Source of the DNA: Phialophora verrucosa
Taxonomy: Eukaryota > Ascomycota > Eurotiomycetes > Chaetothyriales > Herpotrichiellaceae
Assembly (NCBI GenBank): GCA_002099365.1
Contig: MSED01000002.1
Span: forward strand, 1,240,001 to 1,304,000
Reading direction: 5' to 3'
Length of the DNA: 64,000 nt
The notes below the pieces were generated by a model that saw only the letters and a list, made by a program, of their open reading frames with translations, searched no databases and was not told the origin of the DNA. Below are positions 1-11,287 of this stretch, one piece after another. A program made the position numbers and the translations under genes. Each line of letters begins with the position of its first letter. Positions within the stretch are counted from its first letter, which is position 1.

Positions 1-1479
1 AGATCATATACTCGTGACGGTACAATCCTGGTTCGAACGACAAAATGGTCGCTACCACGGTCCCTGATCAGCCACATCACCACCATTCAGCCCACGACGG
101 CTTGGCTGAAGCACCCGTCGGATCACGCTGCACGAGCAAGCGTTACGCGTCCCAAGGACGCGGCACAGCCTCGTCCACACCTCCGAAGATCTCAGCTCTC
201 GCAAGCGAACGTCACAGCAATCCGGTCGGCATGCAATTTCTCAGCCGTTGCCCCCAAGTGTTTGCGAACTCTCTACAACACCATCGACTACGTCCCTCAG
301 GTCCCGGACAAGCATAGCATCGGCATCGCGAACTTCCTCGGCCAGACCAACAACCGTTCAGACATTCGAGCATTCCTCCAACATTACCGACCCGACGCAG
401 TGGACGGGGCTACAAGCTTCCGGCAAATTTCCATTGCTGGAGGAACGCTGCAGCAGTCGCCCAACAACCAGAGTCAAATGGAGAGAGCAGTCGGAACAGA
501 AGGCAACCTCGACGCCGAGATAACGATAGGCATGACCTATCCGATACCGATGACCTCGTACAGCACTGGTGGCAGTCCGTCCTTCACCCCCGACATCGGG
601 ACTCCGACAAATACGAATGAACCCTACCTAGCTTGGGTGCAATGGTTGTTGAACCAGACTTCCCTTCCCTCTGTCATTAGCATCTCATACGCAGACGACG
701 AGCAGACAGTTCCTTATTCATACGCCCAAGCGGTGTGTCGATCTTTTGCACAACTGGGTCTTCGTGGAATCACGCTCGTCGCCGCCACCGGCGACCACGG
801 AGTCGGTGCGTCACAGACCTGCGTCTCAAATGTAGATAACAGCACGCGGAGATTCCTACCCGCATTTCCCGCCAGTTGCCCTTATCTGACCACCGTCGGT
901 GCGACCCGCGACTTCCCCGAAGTCGTGGCCGTCAACCCGACAACAGGGTTCGCCAGCGGCAGCGGCTTCTCGAATTACTTTCCCCGCCCGACGTATCAAG
1001 ATGATGTAGTCCCGCCGTACATTGCCAGCTTGAACGGCTCTTTCGACGGCCTGTACAACAAATCGGGCCGCGCTTACCCGGACGTAGCGGCACAGGGGTA
1101 TCACTATTTGCTCGTCTGGGCGGCGAAGCTCTTCTCCGCGGACGGGACCAGCGCCGCAGCCCCTACTGTCGCGGCTGTGCTCTCGCTCGTCAACGACGCG
1201 CTCATTGCCGCAGGGAGGCCAACTCTCGGATTCTTGAACCCGGTATGTGCGAGCACACTGCACCCAAATAAACCACTCCCCGTATACTTGATTCAGACTG
1301 CTAATTGAGTACCCCAGTGGCTATATAAAATGGGACACAAGGCCTTCACGGACGTGGTGGCCGGCTCAAGTGTCGGATGCAACACAGATGGCTTTCACGC
1401 AAGGCCAGGATGGGACGCGGCCAGCGGTTGGGGGACGCCGGATTTCTTGGCCATCAAGAACATGGTCATTGGAGAATGA
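1..1479 (+). CDS. Sedolisin-family (S53) serine-carboxyl peptidase, 5' truncated by window edge
   Basis: Secreted acid endo- or tripeptidyl-peptidase of the sedolisin family. The frame is open from base 1, so the start lies outside the window; the first about 30 codons read as the end of an S53 prodomain (SLPRSLISHITTIQPTTAW). The mature part starts near the conserved CLRTLYNTIDY. The Glu/Asp catalytic pair is in GTEGNLDAE, the oxyanion Asp in ISYADDEQ, and the nucleophilic Ser in DGTSAAAP. Exon 1 ends at 1242; an intron of 75 bp (1243-1317) is followed by exon 2 (1318-1479, 54 codons), which carries the calcium-site signature FTDVVAGSSVGC...GWDAASGWGTPDF. Without this splice the C-terminus would be lost. 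Nothing catalytic is missing in the visible part. Function as an extracellular protease is inferred from the family. Confidence 0.85.
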
Positions 1480-1604
1480 TAGTGTGTTATATACTCCAGA
1501 GACGCTATTTACATCTAACGCTGGTCGATCGTCAATGAATCCTGATATGAAGAAGACGCCAGTGATTGAACCAGTCTCATCATTTCCCTTGTAAATGTTT
1601 CGAT

Positions 1605-2544
1605 CTATCTATCCTCGACCTCCCATTCCCCCGTCCATGCAAGCAATCTCTCCCAACTAATGCACTGATGTTCCGTACCAAAGCCCGTCACTCCGCCCGT
1701 GTCCGGCTTGGCCACCTCGACCGTCAAATCCGGCCGACACATCAGCGTCAACCTCAACAACTCGATGCAATGATTTACATGGACGGGAGACAACATGTGC
1801 GGCATCTCGGAGCCTACGATCTTGGTCCCGTTTTTCGACGCGTCATATAAGAGCCACCAGCTCTTCCATAGGCCTTCCTACGCATGTTTGGTTCGTCAGA
1901 CACGCGGACGACGTGACCCAGCTCGAAACCCTCGCCAATGGCACATAATTAGGCAGGCGAGAAACTCACCAAACAATGTAACTGGTGAAACACGGCAAAA
2001 ACGGCCTTCCTCCCCTCCGAGAGGTCCGGGTGCGCGAAGAACCCGCCCTGCTCGGGAATCAGGGCCTTCCACGCGTCCTGTCTCGCGTGTGTTGGTCGTC
2101 CGATGAATGTCTCGTTACCTTCGAAGACTCGCGGTGCTGATACGACTGTGTGGCACCAGAATAGCAGAGGAGAGTTAGTCAATAGTGCCTGGGTGACTGA
2201 GTCGGTTGGTAGATGGATAGGTAGGTAGGTAGTGGAGACCCTTCACAGAGAGGATGTTGGGCCGGCCGATCATGAGGGAAGGGATCAAAGAAGGGCGATG
2301 ACTTACGCCCAACTTCGCGCCACACTGGCGAGAGGTTCGAGCGTCTGCCCAGCTCGAACATCGTGGCGGCCAAGACCGCGCCCGTCAGTACGAGAAGGGC
2401 GACGATGCGGAGGGACATCTTCCATCGTGGTTCGATGACGACGACGACGTTGTTGTCGTGCCGGTCTCGTAGAGAGAGGGAGGCTGGTTGTGGCGGTAGG
2501 GCCGCGTATTCGTGCCGTTGCGACTTGAAGGCCTTGAGCCACAT
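1605..2544 (-). CDS. UstYa-like (DUF3328) membrane protein 1
   Basis: Single-pass membrane protein of the UstYa/DUF3328 family, members of which catalyse oxidative cyclisation or halogenation in fungal peptide (RiPP) and other secondary metabolism. Exons (minus strand) are 2544-2307, 2136-1970 and 1877-1605, with GT-AG introns and matching phases, giving 225 residues. A membrane helix lies at about residues 44-63 after a short cytosolic tail. Both family motifs are present: HQLHC at the end of exon 2 and HVNHC in exon 3. The start at 2544 is the Met that gives the normal short N-terminal tail. It is divergent from the next UstYa-like gene. Which substrate it acts on cannot be told from the sequence. 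Confidence 0.82.
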
Positions 2545-4153
2545 GGTTGTGGTTGGGGTGCTAGTGCCTATCTCAGGCGTGTGGCTGCTGGTTGAGTGAT
2601 GGTACAATGAGGCGAGCGAGGAAAGAGAAGGGAGACAATGTGAGGACCGAGCGAAAGGGGGAGTGGGAGGTGCCCGAACTCCCGTCCAACTCCCAACAAT
2701 GGACAACGACTGCTATCGACCTCCACGATCGTCATGAGCTGAGCCAGCTAGCCCACCTTACGTGTCTGAGAAGGTGTTGTTCGTACTGCGTGCGCTGAAT
2801 CGCCATGGGCACATCCCGTGCGCGTGCGCGTGTGTGTATGCGTGCCCGCTTGCTGGCCTACCTCATTGCAGGTGCTGCTTAGATCACCCAATTCTAGGTA
2901 GGTAGGTAGGTAGGTAGGTAGGTAGGTAGGTAGGTAGGTACCTGTGCGTGCATGGATGAACTCTCTAGTCCGGCGTCCAATGATCAAGCTACGTACTGTG
3001 CACGCAGAACTCGGGTGTGACGAGTGATGAGCACATGTGATGACTGATGACTGATGACTGCATCAACACGAGAGAAACAAAATCCTCTGAACACCCCACT
3101 CGGACCTTGCATTGAGCCATGCGCTCACGACTCACAAGTAGCACATGCCGTAAGAGGGATCGGACGTTGTGGAGACTCGAAGAAGCGAACGCGAACGGAG
3201 ATGTACTCGTACGCAGTAACGCATCAACACGGGAATGTAATGACATGACGAATCGTCTGCGAAAAGCTGGGTACCGTAATGCGAAGTAATGCGTACGAGT
3301 AAATGGTGGATACCATAATCGCCCGCCCTGGGGATGGGATGGCATGCCTTGGGCCCCGCAGTACCCTCCCACGCCTCCCCTGCCCTACCGTTCGTGCCGA
3401 GCGGAGGAAGCGGGAATGTCGATCGTCCTTCCTCCCCCTCCCACTCCTGTTCCCTCGTGTGTCATCCACAGCTCCTTGTGCTGGGCGCCCGTATTACGAG
3501 ATACTCGTAGCCTTGCTGGCCGGTGGAATCGCGTAACAGCCAATCAGACAATATGTCGATGGCGACCTATCTTGGGTAAGCCCGGTAAGGTACTTGACAG
3601 GTAGGATGGGTAGGGCAGCTAGGTAGGTTGTACATCCCGTGCTTACTGCGGTATTGATCTGCTCTGCTTGGTTCTGCTCCGCATCGCCTCCCCTCCCGTG
3701 TGACTCGTCGGATGCTGTGCCACCAACCTTCACAATCATACTCATACTTACAGGATTCAGCAACAGCTTACTTGCGTGCATCCTCCTTCGAGCTGTCCCA
3801 CTGGTGTATTCCCATTGGGACCGCTCCGCTGAGGCATGCGTGTTCTTCCATTCAATTTGATAATGACGATGACAACCAGAACCAGAGACAGGATTCTCTC
3901 CGGACCAGAGACTTTGCTTCCCACCGTCTGCGAGAGCATCCCGTGCGTCTTTTTCTGGGACCGCAAACAGCCCGAGATTGGAAATGATGTCCGGTCCGAT
4001 ATGACATGACTGCTTCGCGGCCAGCTCGAGGATCGCAATTGTCGACGCAATCGACGATGCGTGAATGACAGGATGGAGGATCGCGGATCAAAGACCAAAG
4101 ACCAAACTTGGTGCCGGTTGCTGTCAGAAGGACTCCCCCCGGCAAGACCGAAT
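2545..4153. other. Intergenic region between two divergent UstYa-like genes
   Basis: About 1.6 kb without a supportable gene. It contains the GGTA microsatellite at 2895-2940, a triple 7-bp repeat (TGATGAC) at 3038-3058 and scattered further TAGGTAG motifs (2217-2231, 3619-3627). Since both flanking genes point outward it probably holds their promoters. Confidence 0.5.
2895..2940. repeat. (GGTA)n microsatellite
   Basis: About 11 perfect copies of a four-base unit GGTA. Read on the minus strand it produces a spurious YLPT repeat ORF. Confidence 0.95.
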
Positions 4154-5073
4154 ATGGCTTCGCTTTCTTCTGTCCTCCCTCGCTCACCCGCAAAGGAAAA
4201 CATGGAGAGGACGACTCAATTTCCACCACCGACCCAGAACCAAATGGCCTCCCCATACGGACAAGAGGAGGATGACAAGAACAACGACGTCGAAGATACC
4301 TTGCTCCATGGCACTCGCATGACGAGATTGTCCAAGCCGGCGTCAAGGTGGTTTACGAGCACTTCTTCCTCTAAAGCGCCGTGTTTGAGACGTCCAACGT
4401 TGCTCACAGTGCTGGTGGTCGTATGTCTGGTTCAATTCTTCATGCTGGCACGTTTACACTTTCTGGGCGGAACCACAGAAATTCAGAATGCGAGGACCAT
4501 CACCTTCACCAGAGATGTTGGCTTCATGAGTCTGGACCACAAGTTCGACCATCAGTGGCACGGTCTTGCGGGCAACTATTCAGGCATCGTATGGAGTCGC
4601 GACGGGGAATTCGAAACGGGCGGCATAGCCATGTAAGTCCAGAACGCGAGATGGCTGATTATTGCGAAACCATCACTGACGACTGTGGGAGCAGGTTCCA
4701 TCAGCTTCATTGCTTGACTGCCATGCGGAACGCCATGCAAGCAGGACTGGAGGGTCGACTGACGGCGGTGGACCAACATGATGATGACCACTGGCCTCAC
4801 TGTATGGATTATTTGCGTCAGGTACGGCTCCATCGGCCTTGTGACTCTCAAAGCTGAGACTGACCCAAACCCTAGGTCATTATGTGTCGAGCAGACGGCA
4901 CAATCGAAAGACCTCGCGAAGTCTTTCGCGACCAGATTGGCGGGGCTGAACGTCGGGTCATTGTAGGCTTTGACGAGCCTCGGAGCTGCCATGATCCTTT
5001 GCCGCTGTACGGATTGTTGAGAGAAAAGGCGGTGTATCCGGAAGCAATTGTAGATCCGCCGCTGGTAGAATAG
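4154..5073 (+). CDS. UstYa-like (DUF3328) membrane protein 2
   Basis: Second UstYa-family protein in the group. Exons are 4154-4632, 4695-4821 and 4876-5073 (267 residues); each junction is GT-AG and phase-consistent. The N-terminal tail is polar, a membrane helix spans about residues 81-99, and the two family motifs are HQLHC (start of exon 2) and HWPHC (end of exon 2). The C-terminal part is exon 3, beginning VIMCRADG and ending PPLVE. The start is uncertain: in-frame Met codons also occur at 4073 and 4202; 4154 was chosen as giving a tail of normal length. Likely an oxidase-type tailoring enzyme of a metabolite pathway shared with its neighbours (inference from clustering). Confidence 0.82.
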
Positions 5074-5456
5074 CATAGGCAGGGAATGGGCTCCCAAGTA
5101 ATCGGTAGAGGCGCATGTAGAGCGGCTTCCAATTTGGAGCAGGAGCCCGTGCAGTGATCTGGCGAATAACACCTGGGTCTGAAGTCCGATAATCCTAGAG
5201 GCTTGTAACGGACGCGGGGCTTTCGGGCTTGTATTCAACCAGAGATCATGCTCAGTGCTTACCTTGGAAACGACAGATCGGAATTCGGCTAGTCAGTATA
5301 AGAATAAGACATCCGCGAGGGCCAATATCCATTACACCAGGGACGGATCTCGTGCTGTGCTAAGATTGACCTCGTCCTTTTCCTCAGTTCTACCCTCAAT
5401 TCTTGATTTCTTTGGGTTTGGATGTCGACGAAGCAGGTTTGATTCGACTGATCGAA
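5074..5456. other. Short intergenic region
   Basis: About 380 bp between two co-directional UstYa-like genes. I see no gene or repeat in it; it must hold the promoter of the downstream gene. Confidence 0.4.
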
Positions 5457-6223
5457 ATGGCGGCCATCGGATCCTACTCGCCCATTTCAGCAGATGAGGA
5501 TGAAGGCGAATTCTTTCTGGCCGAGAACTCACATGTAACCAAACCGCACAACACAATACGTCGCTCAATCATATGCTTCGGCAGTGTGGTCCTCACAACG
5601 ATTGCCTTGATTGCCCTCCTTTTCAGAAGTCCGAGTCTCTCTTGTTCGGCTCGGGCGGCACCCATGAGGAACCAATTCCTCTCCACGTCGACGGACACGG
5701 TCCAACCATGCGGCACCAGCACGGAAGAGGCTCGTCACAAGGGATGCGTCCTCGACATCATGTCCCGCTCGTGGCTTCTAGCATCGCATTACGATGAAGC
5801 CCTGACCAGCGCGTTTCTCGGAGTAGATGACTGGGAATGGTGGCCACATGCGGCCGGCAATCGACAAGGAGGGGAAAAGGTGGCCATTCGAGACCCGATC
5901 CCGTTGGATGCCATCACCAACGGATCTTATTCAGGCCCCATCTGGGTTTCCTGGAGGTACCACATGTATCACTGCGTAAGTGCCTAGCTGACCATGACCG
6001 CCTGCATTGGAGCCCCCATTTTAACGCACCGTGGCAGGCGTTCATGTGGCGGAAGTTCCACCGCGACTTGTTGGCAGGGAGGATCGTGGACGAGTACCTG
6101 GCCGCCTATAACCACACAGAACACTGCACCGCGGTATTGACGAGAGAGGACGTGGACCTAGATGAAGTGGGAGTGCAGCTCGTGGAGAAGTTCCCTCGAT
6201 ATATGGAAGTGAAACCCATGTAG
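5457..6223 (+). CDS. UstYa-like membrane protein 3 (divergent subfamily)
   Basis: Membrane protein of 234 residues from two exons (5457-5975 and 6038-6223; 62-bp intron). A membrane helix lies at about residues 37-56. The lumenal part has a Cys-Gly motif region (PCGTSTEEARHKGC), a WEWWPH aromatic stretch and, straddling the splice site, HMYHC followed about 30 residues later by HTEHC. This is the same paired HxxHC arrangement as in UstYa, but the rest of the sequence differs from the two neighbours and matches a common, mostly uncharacterised fungal family. The start is the first in-frame ATG. Its place beside two clear UstYa-like genes suggests a joint role. Confidence 0.75.
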
Positions 6224-6955
6224 CTCGCCGGTCTTCGTTAGAACTCTGGCGGAGAAAGGGACCCATGTGACTGAATGCTCTATACTTCACTTTTCACTCT
6301 TCACTCTTCCCTCCCATACCCAATCAGAAAAAAAAGAAGTCTTGATATATTGCACCAGCCAAAAAGTTCCTCAAATACGCAAAGACCCCCATACCCATTG
6401 TGTAGACCTTGCCGCCCGAGCCGGGGTAGGACATTGGAAGAGGCATCAATGAATTGGGCGATACGTAGCGAGCCCGAATCCGATCCAGGTCTTGATACAG
6501 GGCAAACTACCATCGGGCAGCAGGCGACAAGACCTCGATTGAGATTCTCCCCAGAGTATCCCCCTTCGATTCAGGTCTTGACAGGACAAACTAACACCGG
6601 TTAGCAGGCATCAAGACCTTCGACCTCGACTTCGATTCCCACACACACCATATATTATCTAATTATATCTCACCTGGACGGTAGAGTAGGCAGTAGGCCG
6701 TAGACGGAAAAACCAGCCCTCGCAAGAGGGTGAGTTTCGCTACCATGAACCAAGCGTCCGGTGTTTCGTGGCAAGTTTTTGCACTTTTACGGGATGGATT
6801 TTTTCATCCGCTCGCTCCCTTGTGTGATGAGGTTGTAGAATGAAACCTTAGCGGGTAGTAGAGTAGTATATTCGCCTCGTGCCTCTGCATAGAAAGGTGA
6901 GCAATCGCTAACACGATCGGTATATTTCACCGCTACTTATCCTGACTATCCCAGA
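6224..6955. other. Intergenic region with an imperfect direct repeat
   Basis: About 730 bp, no gene seen. Two related segments, roughly 6482-6537 and 6568-6624, share CAGGTCTTGA, ACAAACTA-like and GCAGGC...CAAGACCT blocks. No precursor-peptide ORF was found here for the UstYa group. Confidence 0.4.
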
Positions 6956-7801
6956 TCAGCCGACTTCCGGCTCAACCATCTCAAAGTCACCATCTCCTGA
7001 TAATACCGACGCGATATCACATCCCTCTTCTATAGAGACAAGGAAATAGTCATGTTCATCACTCTCGCCCTCGAGCCATATAAACTCGAACTCATCCAGC
7101 CCTTGACCTGGGAGTGAATTACCCGCAACTTCAGCGTCGCTCTCATCCCAAAATGTACCGTTCCCATTCTCGAACCAAGCGTCGTAAAATCTCTCCCCCT
7201 CAAGATCAATCCACTGCGGCGGTGGCTCCCCATGTTCATTATACACCACGTCGACGGCATCCCATCCCCACTGGTAGTCCCGGTCTTCATCCTTCACGTA
7301 CAGGGCATCGGTATCATCGTACCGCGATCTCGCTATATCCCCCGAGTCCTCGATCACAAACTCCCACTCCCTGCTCCGCTGCTTCATCCGCCGGCCCATC
7401 CCCAGCTCATCCCACTTCCGAGCCCACTTCTGCCGGATCCTCTTGCCCACGTGATGCCGCCGGTCGAGCGGCCAGATGTCATTCTCGCGCTCGTGCCACA
7501 TATCTCGCTTCGTCCACGTTGTTACTCTGGGCGCGGGCGCTTGACCGGTCTCGACGAGGAGTAGCGGGTCCATGCTCGCGCGGAGGTTCGGATAATTGTA
7601 CGCCCACGGGTCTGCTGTCCTCGTCGAAAAGTCAAAGTACGGCTGATTGACCCAGCTGGGGTGGACGCCGCGGTAGCCATAGTATTTCGCGGACTGTTTG
7701 GCGCGGCGGTTGCACGGCCGGCGTCGAGACCGCAAATCTTGGTATCCGTCCATGATGGCTTCGTCGTAGGAGACCGTGTCTGCTCGAGGGTAGGAGGCCA
7801 T
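6956..7801 (-). CDS. Hypothetical fungal protein
   Basis: An uninterrupted frame of 281 residues starting at MASYPRAD; the frame stays open upstream of 7801 but has no other ATG. I do not recognise a family. The N-terminal third is basic (a run of Arg near residue 25 and an RRAKQSAKYYGY segment), the centre has tryptophan-rich and Arg-rich stretches (RQKWARKWDELG), and the C-terminal third is strongly acidic and aromatic. No signal peptide, membrane helix or catalytic motif is visible. The composition suggests a soluble, possibly nuclear protein, but no function can be assigned. Confidence 0.6.
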   Translation of the reverse strand: MASYPRADTVSYDEAIMDGYQDLRSRRRPCNRRAKQSAKYYGYRGVHPSWVNQPYFDFSTRTADPWAYNYPNLRASMDPLLLVETGQAPAPRVTTWTKRDMWHERENDIWPLDRRHHVGKRIRQKWARKWDELGMGRRMKQRSREWEFVIEDSGDIARSRYDDTDALYVKDEDRDYQWGWDAVDVVYNEHGEPPPQWIDLEGERFYDAWFENGNGTFWDESDAEVAGNSLPGQGLDEFEFIWLEGESDEHDYFLVSIEEGCDIASVLSGDGDFEMVEPEVG

Positions 7802-8780
7802 GGGCGCCGGGTGGCCGGGCGGCGTTGGACGGTGTACACGGTACGTAAGTACCGCGGTACAGTAGGGTATGACAATAATCAATTTCTCACTTGAATCCCC
7901 CCTTCTCGAACTTGGACGGAAGGTTTCGCTCGCTCACTCACTCACCCGCCCATTTCAAGACACACCGCGAGCCACCGAACATGTCAGGTCCCATGAGGGT
8001 CTCACGCAGAGTACCTACTTATACACCTGAGGGTCTATGGGGGACATGACAGGTGAGTCACCATGGCTGGCGTTTTGCTACCTACCACGTCACGTCACTC
8101 TGTAGGGGGGGCGAGCTCAGCCTTGAACACCTTGCACAGATAGTTTGACGGCCACGTACTGTGCCACACGATTGATTATTGGCGGGATCCAGGCTCAGTC
8201 AGGCACCTAGCAGTGCGGGGTCTCGAGGCCACACCGGTCGTTCACCCGCTTTAGCCTCATCCACTGTAATTAGGTGGCTTAGGCACAGCTTACATAGTAG
8301 TAGGTCAACCTAGGGCTGAGTCATTTAGCGTTGTCGGCCACATCGACCATCGGAAAAACTACACGGCACAAGGGGCTCACTGATATTTCGAACGCACATA
8401 ATTATCACACCAGCCCAGAAGCTTGATTTGCACGGCGCTGGCTTCTCAGCCATCTGAGACTGTCTACTGTATACTTATCTCGTGGCCTACTGATCGGACC
8501 TGGGCGGCCGAGATCACGCAGAACCCAGGACATCCAAGAGAATTTCTCGAACAGAATTGATGTGAAACCGCCGGATCAATTACCTCTGGAACGTATCTCG
8601 GAACTGCGTGTGGGTGGTTGCCGAGGTTCCAAAGGCGCCCAAGTATATTGTATTCAGTTATACCCAGAGGCGCTGGAGGTTTGTGGGCTGGTTAACTCGG
8701 ACGGCGTGCAAGGGTTTGTTCATTTTGACTCTCTGCTGTTGCCCATTCCATGTAACCGTGCCTGGAAATCGGTTACCAGA
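7802..8780. other. Intergenic region
   Basis: About 980 bp. A short plus-strand ORF crossing 8562-8873 overlaps the end of the next gene in antisense and has no family features. I see nothing else. Confidence 0.4.
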
Positions 8781-10544
8781 CTAGACGAGCTGGAAAAGCC
8801 GGAGATTAGGCAGAGATGCTTGGACTGTACCGACCTGGCGCCTTGTGAGAGAGTGCTCGTACATGTCAAATAGCAGGGCTTCGACCATTTCTTGCCCTGG
8901 GAACCAACAAATACATGATAGTCGAGCGCGCAGGCTGGATGACCTGTGGCTCAGTTTTCCAGGCGTGAAGGCGTCACCGGTCAGAAAGCGAAGTGAGCGT
9001 AGTTCCCCACCACAGCGATCCCTGCGGCTGCAGTGATCGACATACAAGAAACCTTGCAGAATGTCTCGAGCAGATGTCCATTCCGAGAGACCCATCTCCT
9101 TGGACAGAGCCACTAGCTCGTTGTTAAACCAGCCGTAGTCCTCGGTCCTCCTGTCAGGTCGCAATGTCCGCTCGGCTTGCGCTCCGGTGAACAGGGCGTA
9201 GAGCTTCGCATTTCGGTACATCAGTCGATCGACACCGTCTTCAAAAACTTCAGCGCGGTACAGGGCCTCGCGGAGCTTGCTTAGTAACGTGCGCTGGGAA
9301 TCGTGGATCTCGACCCCGCAGACCATCATGAAGCCCGCCTTTATCAACCGGATCCAGTATAGTGATGCAAGAGAGAGATATGACTGGGCGTAGAGGTAGC
9401 CGGCGCGGGAAGGTGGAGAGCTATCCGCCTCGTCCATGCAGTGGACCGCGTGCTTGACCAGCTGACCAACGTCAATATGGCACTTGACTGCGAGCCACGC
9501 GTCTACTGCCGTTCCGATGCTTTCACTCAAGTCTGAATAATGGCCCCAGATTCTGGTATGTCTCCGTCGTTCTGAGAAGATATTCTGGAGGAACTCGCCC
9601 TCGATTGATGCATCTAGCACTTCCCGCGGAGGCTCTTTCAAGGATGGCATCTTCTCTTCCGCCAAGTGTCGAAGGGGTTTGTATAGGTTTGGGATCCATG
9701 TTTCGTAGTCGAAAACGGAGGGCTGCATCGTCATGCAAAGAAGGTGTGAGTCATTGTACAACACCGCTCTTAACATGGTGAGGTCAACTGTGCCATCCCG
9801 ACTTTGCTTCTCCAAAAGCGAACGCAGCATCCTGCCGTGCACAATGGCGCCTTTGAAGTTGCGCATGAGGATCTCGATCCCCCAGAGCAAGCTGATGTGC
9901 CAATAGACGGTGCTGTCGAGGGTTACATTGTCCTCCAGCCTCGTCCTCAATACCGACGTGCTCTTTGCGGTGAATGACAGGGCTTCAAGTCCTAATTTCG
10001 AATTGCGCGTTGCAATGGAGGCAATCTGAGCATGCCGCGCCAGGAAAGTCAGGGCACCGCCCTGGTCACGAAGCCCATCCATGCGTCTACGCCATTCCGC
10101 GTTGGCCGCCTTCGACGATTTCCACCCCTGAGGACCCGTACGGTACACTGAAGGGATGAACAAGTCTCGATAAAACGTCAGCAGTTCGTTGACTTGGGGA
10201 GTGATTTCGATGGCAAAAACGGAGAAGGGATCAGAGTTGCCTTTCAAGAATGACGGCGAGGGCACTGGGACGCGCGACTTCTTCTTCTCTTTTTTGGTCT
10301 CTGCCGCGTCGTCTTTCTTCCTCGGAATGACAGTGGCCACAGCCTTGAGTCCAGTCGCCGGGAATTTTACCGATGCACGCAATGCCTTTGTGCGATTGAC
10401 ACGCTCGAAGGCCCGGTATTGCGTTTGAATGTGCGTGAAAACCCGCTTCCTGTGTGGCCGAGCTTCACGGTTTTTGGCATCGTGGTTCACCCACAGGAGT
10501 GAGCCGGTGAATGACTCGTCCTGCACGGTTGCCGATGCACTCAT
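8781..10544 (-). CDS. Tachykinin-family / fungal transcription-factor-like protein
   Basis: A 587-residue protein encoded in one frame from ATG at 10544. The N-terminus has the hallmark of the group annotated in fungi as tachykinin family or transcription-factor-domain proteins: LLWVNHDAKNREARPHRKRVF followed by HIQTQYRAF. A Lys/Glu-rich linker (about residues 75-95) follows, then a helical middle region resembling the fungal-specific transcription factor domain (WHISLLWGIEILMR, NLYKPLRHLAEE). No Zn2Cys6 cluster is present. The extreme C-terminus looks less conserved and may contain an unrecognised intron around 9035-9075. Probably nuclear and regulatory; the target is unknown. Confidence 0.7.
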   Translation of the reverse strand: MSASATVQDESFTGSLLWVNHDAKNREARPHRKRVFTHIQTQYRAFERVNRTKALRASVKFPATGLKAVATVIPRKKDDAAETKKEKKKSRVPVPSPSFLKGNSDPFSVFAIEITPQVNELLTFYRDLFIPSVYRTGPQGWKSSKAANAEWRRRMDGLRDQGGALTFLARHAQIASIATRNSKLGLEALSFTAKSTSVLRTRLEDNVTLDSTVYWHISLLWGIEILMRNFKGAIVHGRMLRSLLEKQSRDGTVDLTMLRAVLYNDSHLLCMTMQPSVFDYETWIPNLYKPLRHLAEEKMPSLKEPPREVLDASIEGEFLQNIFSERRRHTRIWGHYSDLSESIGTAVDAWLAVKCHIDVGQLVKHAVHCMDEADSSPPSRAGYLYAQSYLSLASLYWIRLIKAGFMMVCGVEIHDSQRTLLSKLREALYRAEVFEDGVDRLMYRNAKLYALFTGAQAERTLRPDRRTEDYGWFNNELVALSKEMGLSEWTSARDILQGFLYVDHCSRRDRCGGELRSLRFLTGDAFTPGKLSHRSSSLRARLSCICWFPGQEMVEALLFDMYEHSLTRRQVGTVQASLPNLRLFQLV

Positions 10545-11287
10545 CGTCGACTAGGCGCGTGCCCCAGGGAGTACGTGAAAGATGGCGAGAGAACAGTGGT
10601 GTTGTTTCGACTCTCGGAGTGAGTCTCACTGACGAGAATTGCGAGCGCGGAGACCCGCCGCTCGGAATGGCAGTCGTTCATGAAAGTGCTGGCGACATTG
10701 CCCACAGCCACGCTCCTGCGCAACGGTAGAAGCCGTCGACTCAACAGGAAGTAGCCAGTAGCCAATCGCCTCTTGGGATGCTTGGGAGACTTCACGATAC
10801 GGAGGCTTGAGCCTATCATCTCATGACAATGGGAGAAGAGGTCTTATCCGGCATACTTTCATGTCCTGCTCGGCAAGGAACGACCCCGCCTTACCGAGCG
10901 CACCGTGGCTGTTTCGGGTAGTAAGTGTTCGCTGAGACGAGGGTCACGTACAGCCAAGTCGAATAAGAACGCCGCTCCTTCTGTCCTGGATGGCAAAGAA
11001 GATTTCGAACCGAGCGCGCCTTAAGTCCTCTAATGCTCGCGAACGTATCAAAAGAGACATAACGGTCCTCGATCCCATAATCGTTCTTCTACAAGGAGAA
11101 GGGATGGCTGGGGTTGCGAACAGCATCCCAGCATCCCCGCATCGTTGGGGATTTGGGGGAACTCTCCCACTGAGCGGTCCTCATGTTGGAGTAAGGGTGG
11201 CAGAAAGATCTCTCAGACAAAAGACCCTCGTGGCCGCTTCCATGGTGGTGGTCAGCGGCAGGTGTGGTGAAGCCGAAATACTTGACC
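10545..11287. other. Divergent intergenic region
   Basis: About 740 bp between two outward-facing genes, presumed promoters. Short ORFs at 10990-11367 and 11089-11328 overlap in opposite directions and look random. Confidence 0.4.

Noticed and set aside
2748..2987. Minus-strand ORF with YLPT repeats
   Set aside because: The repeat is a direct translation of the GGTA microsatellite; the flanks have no coding character.
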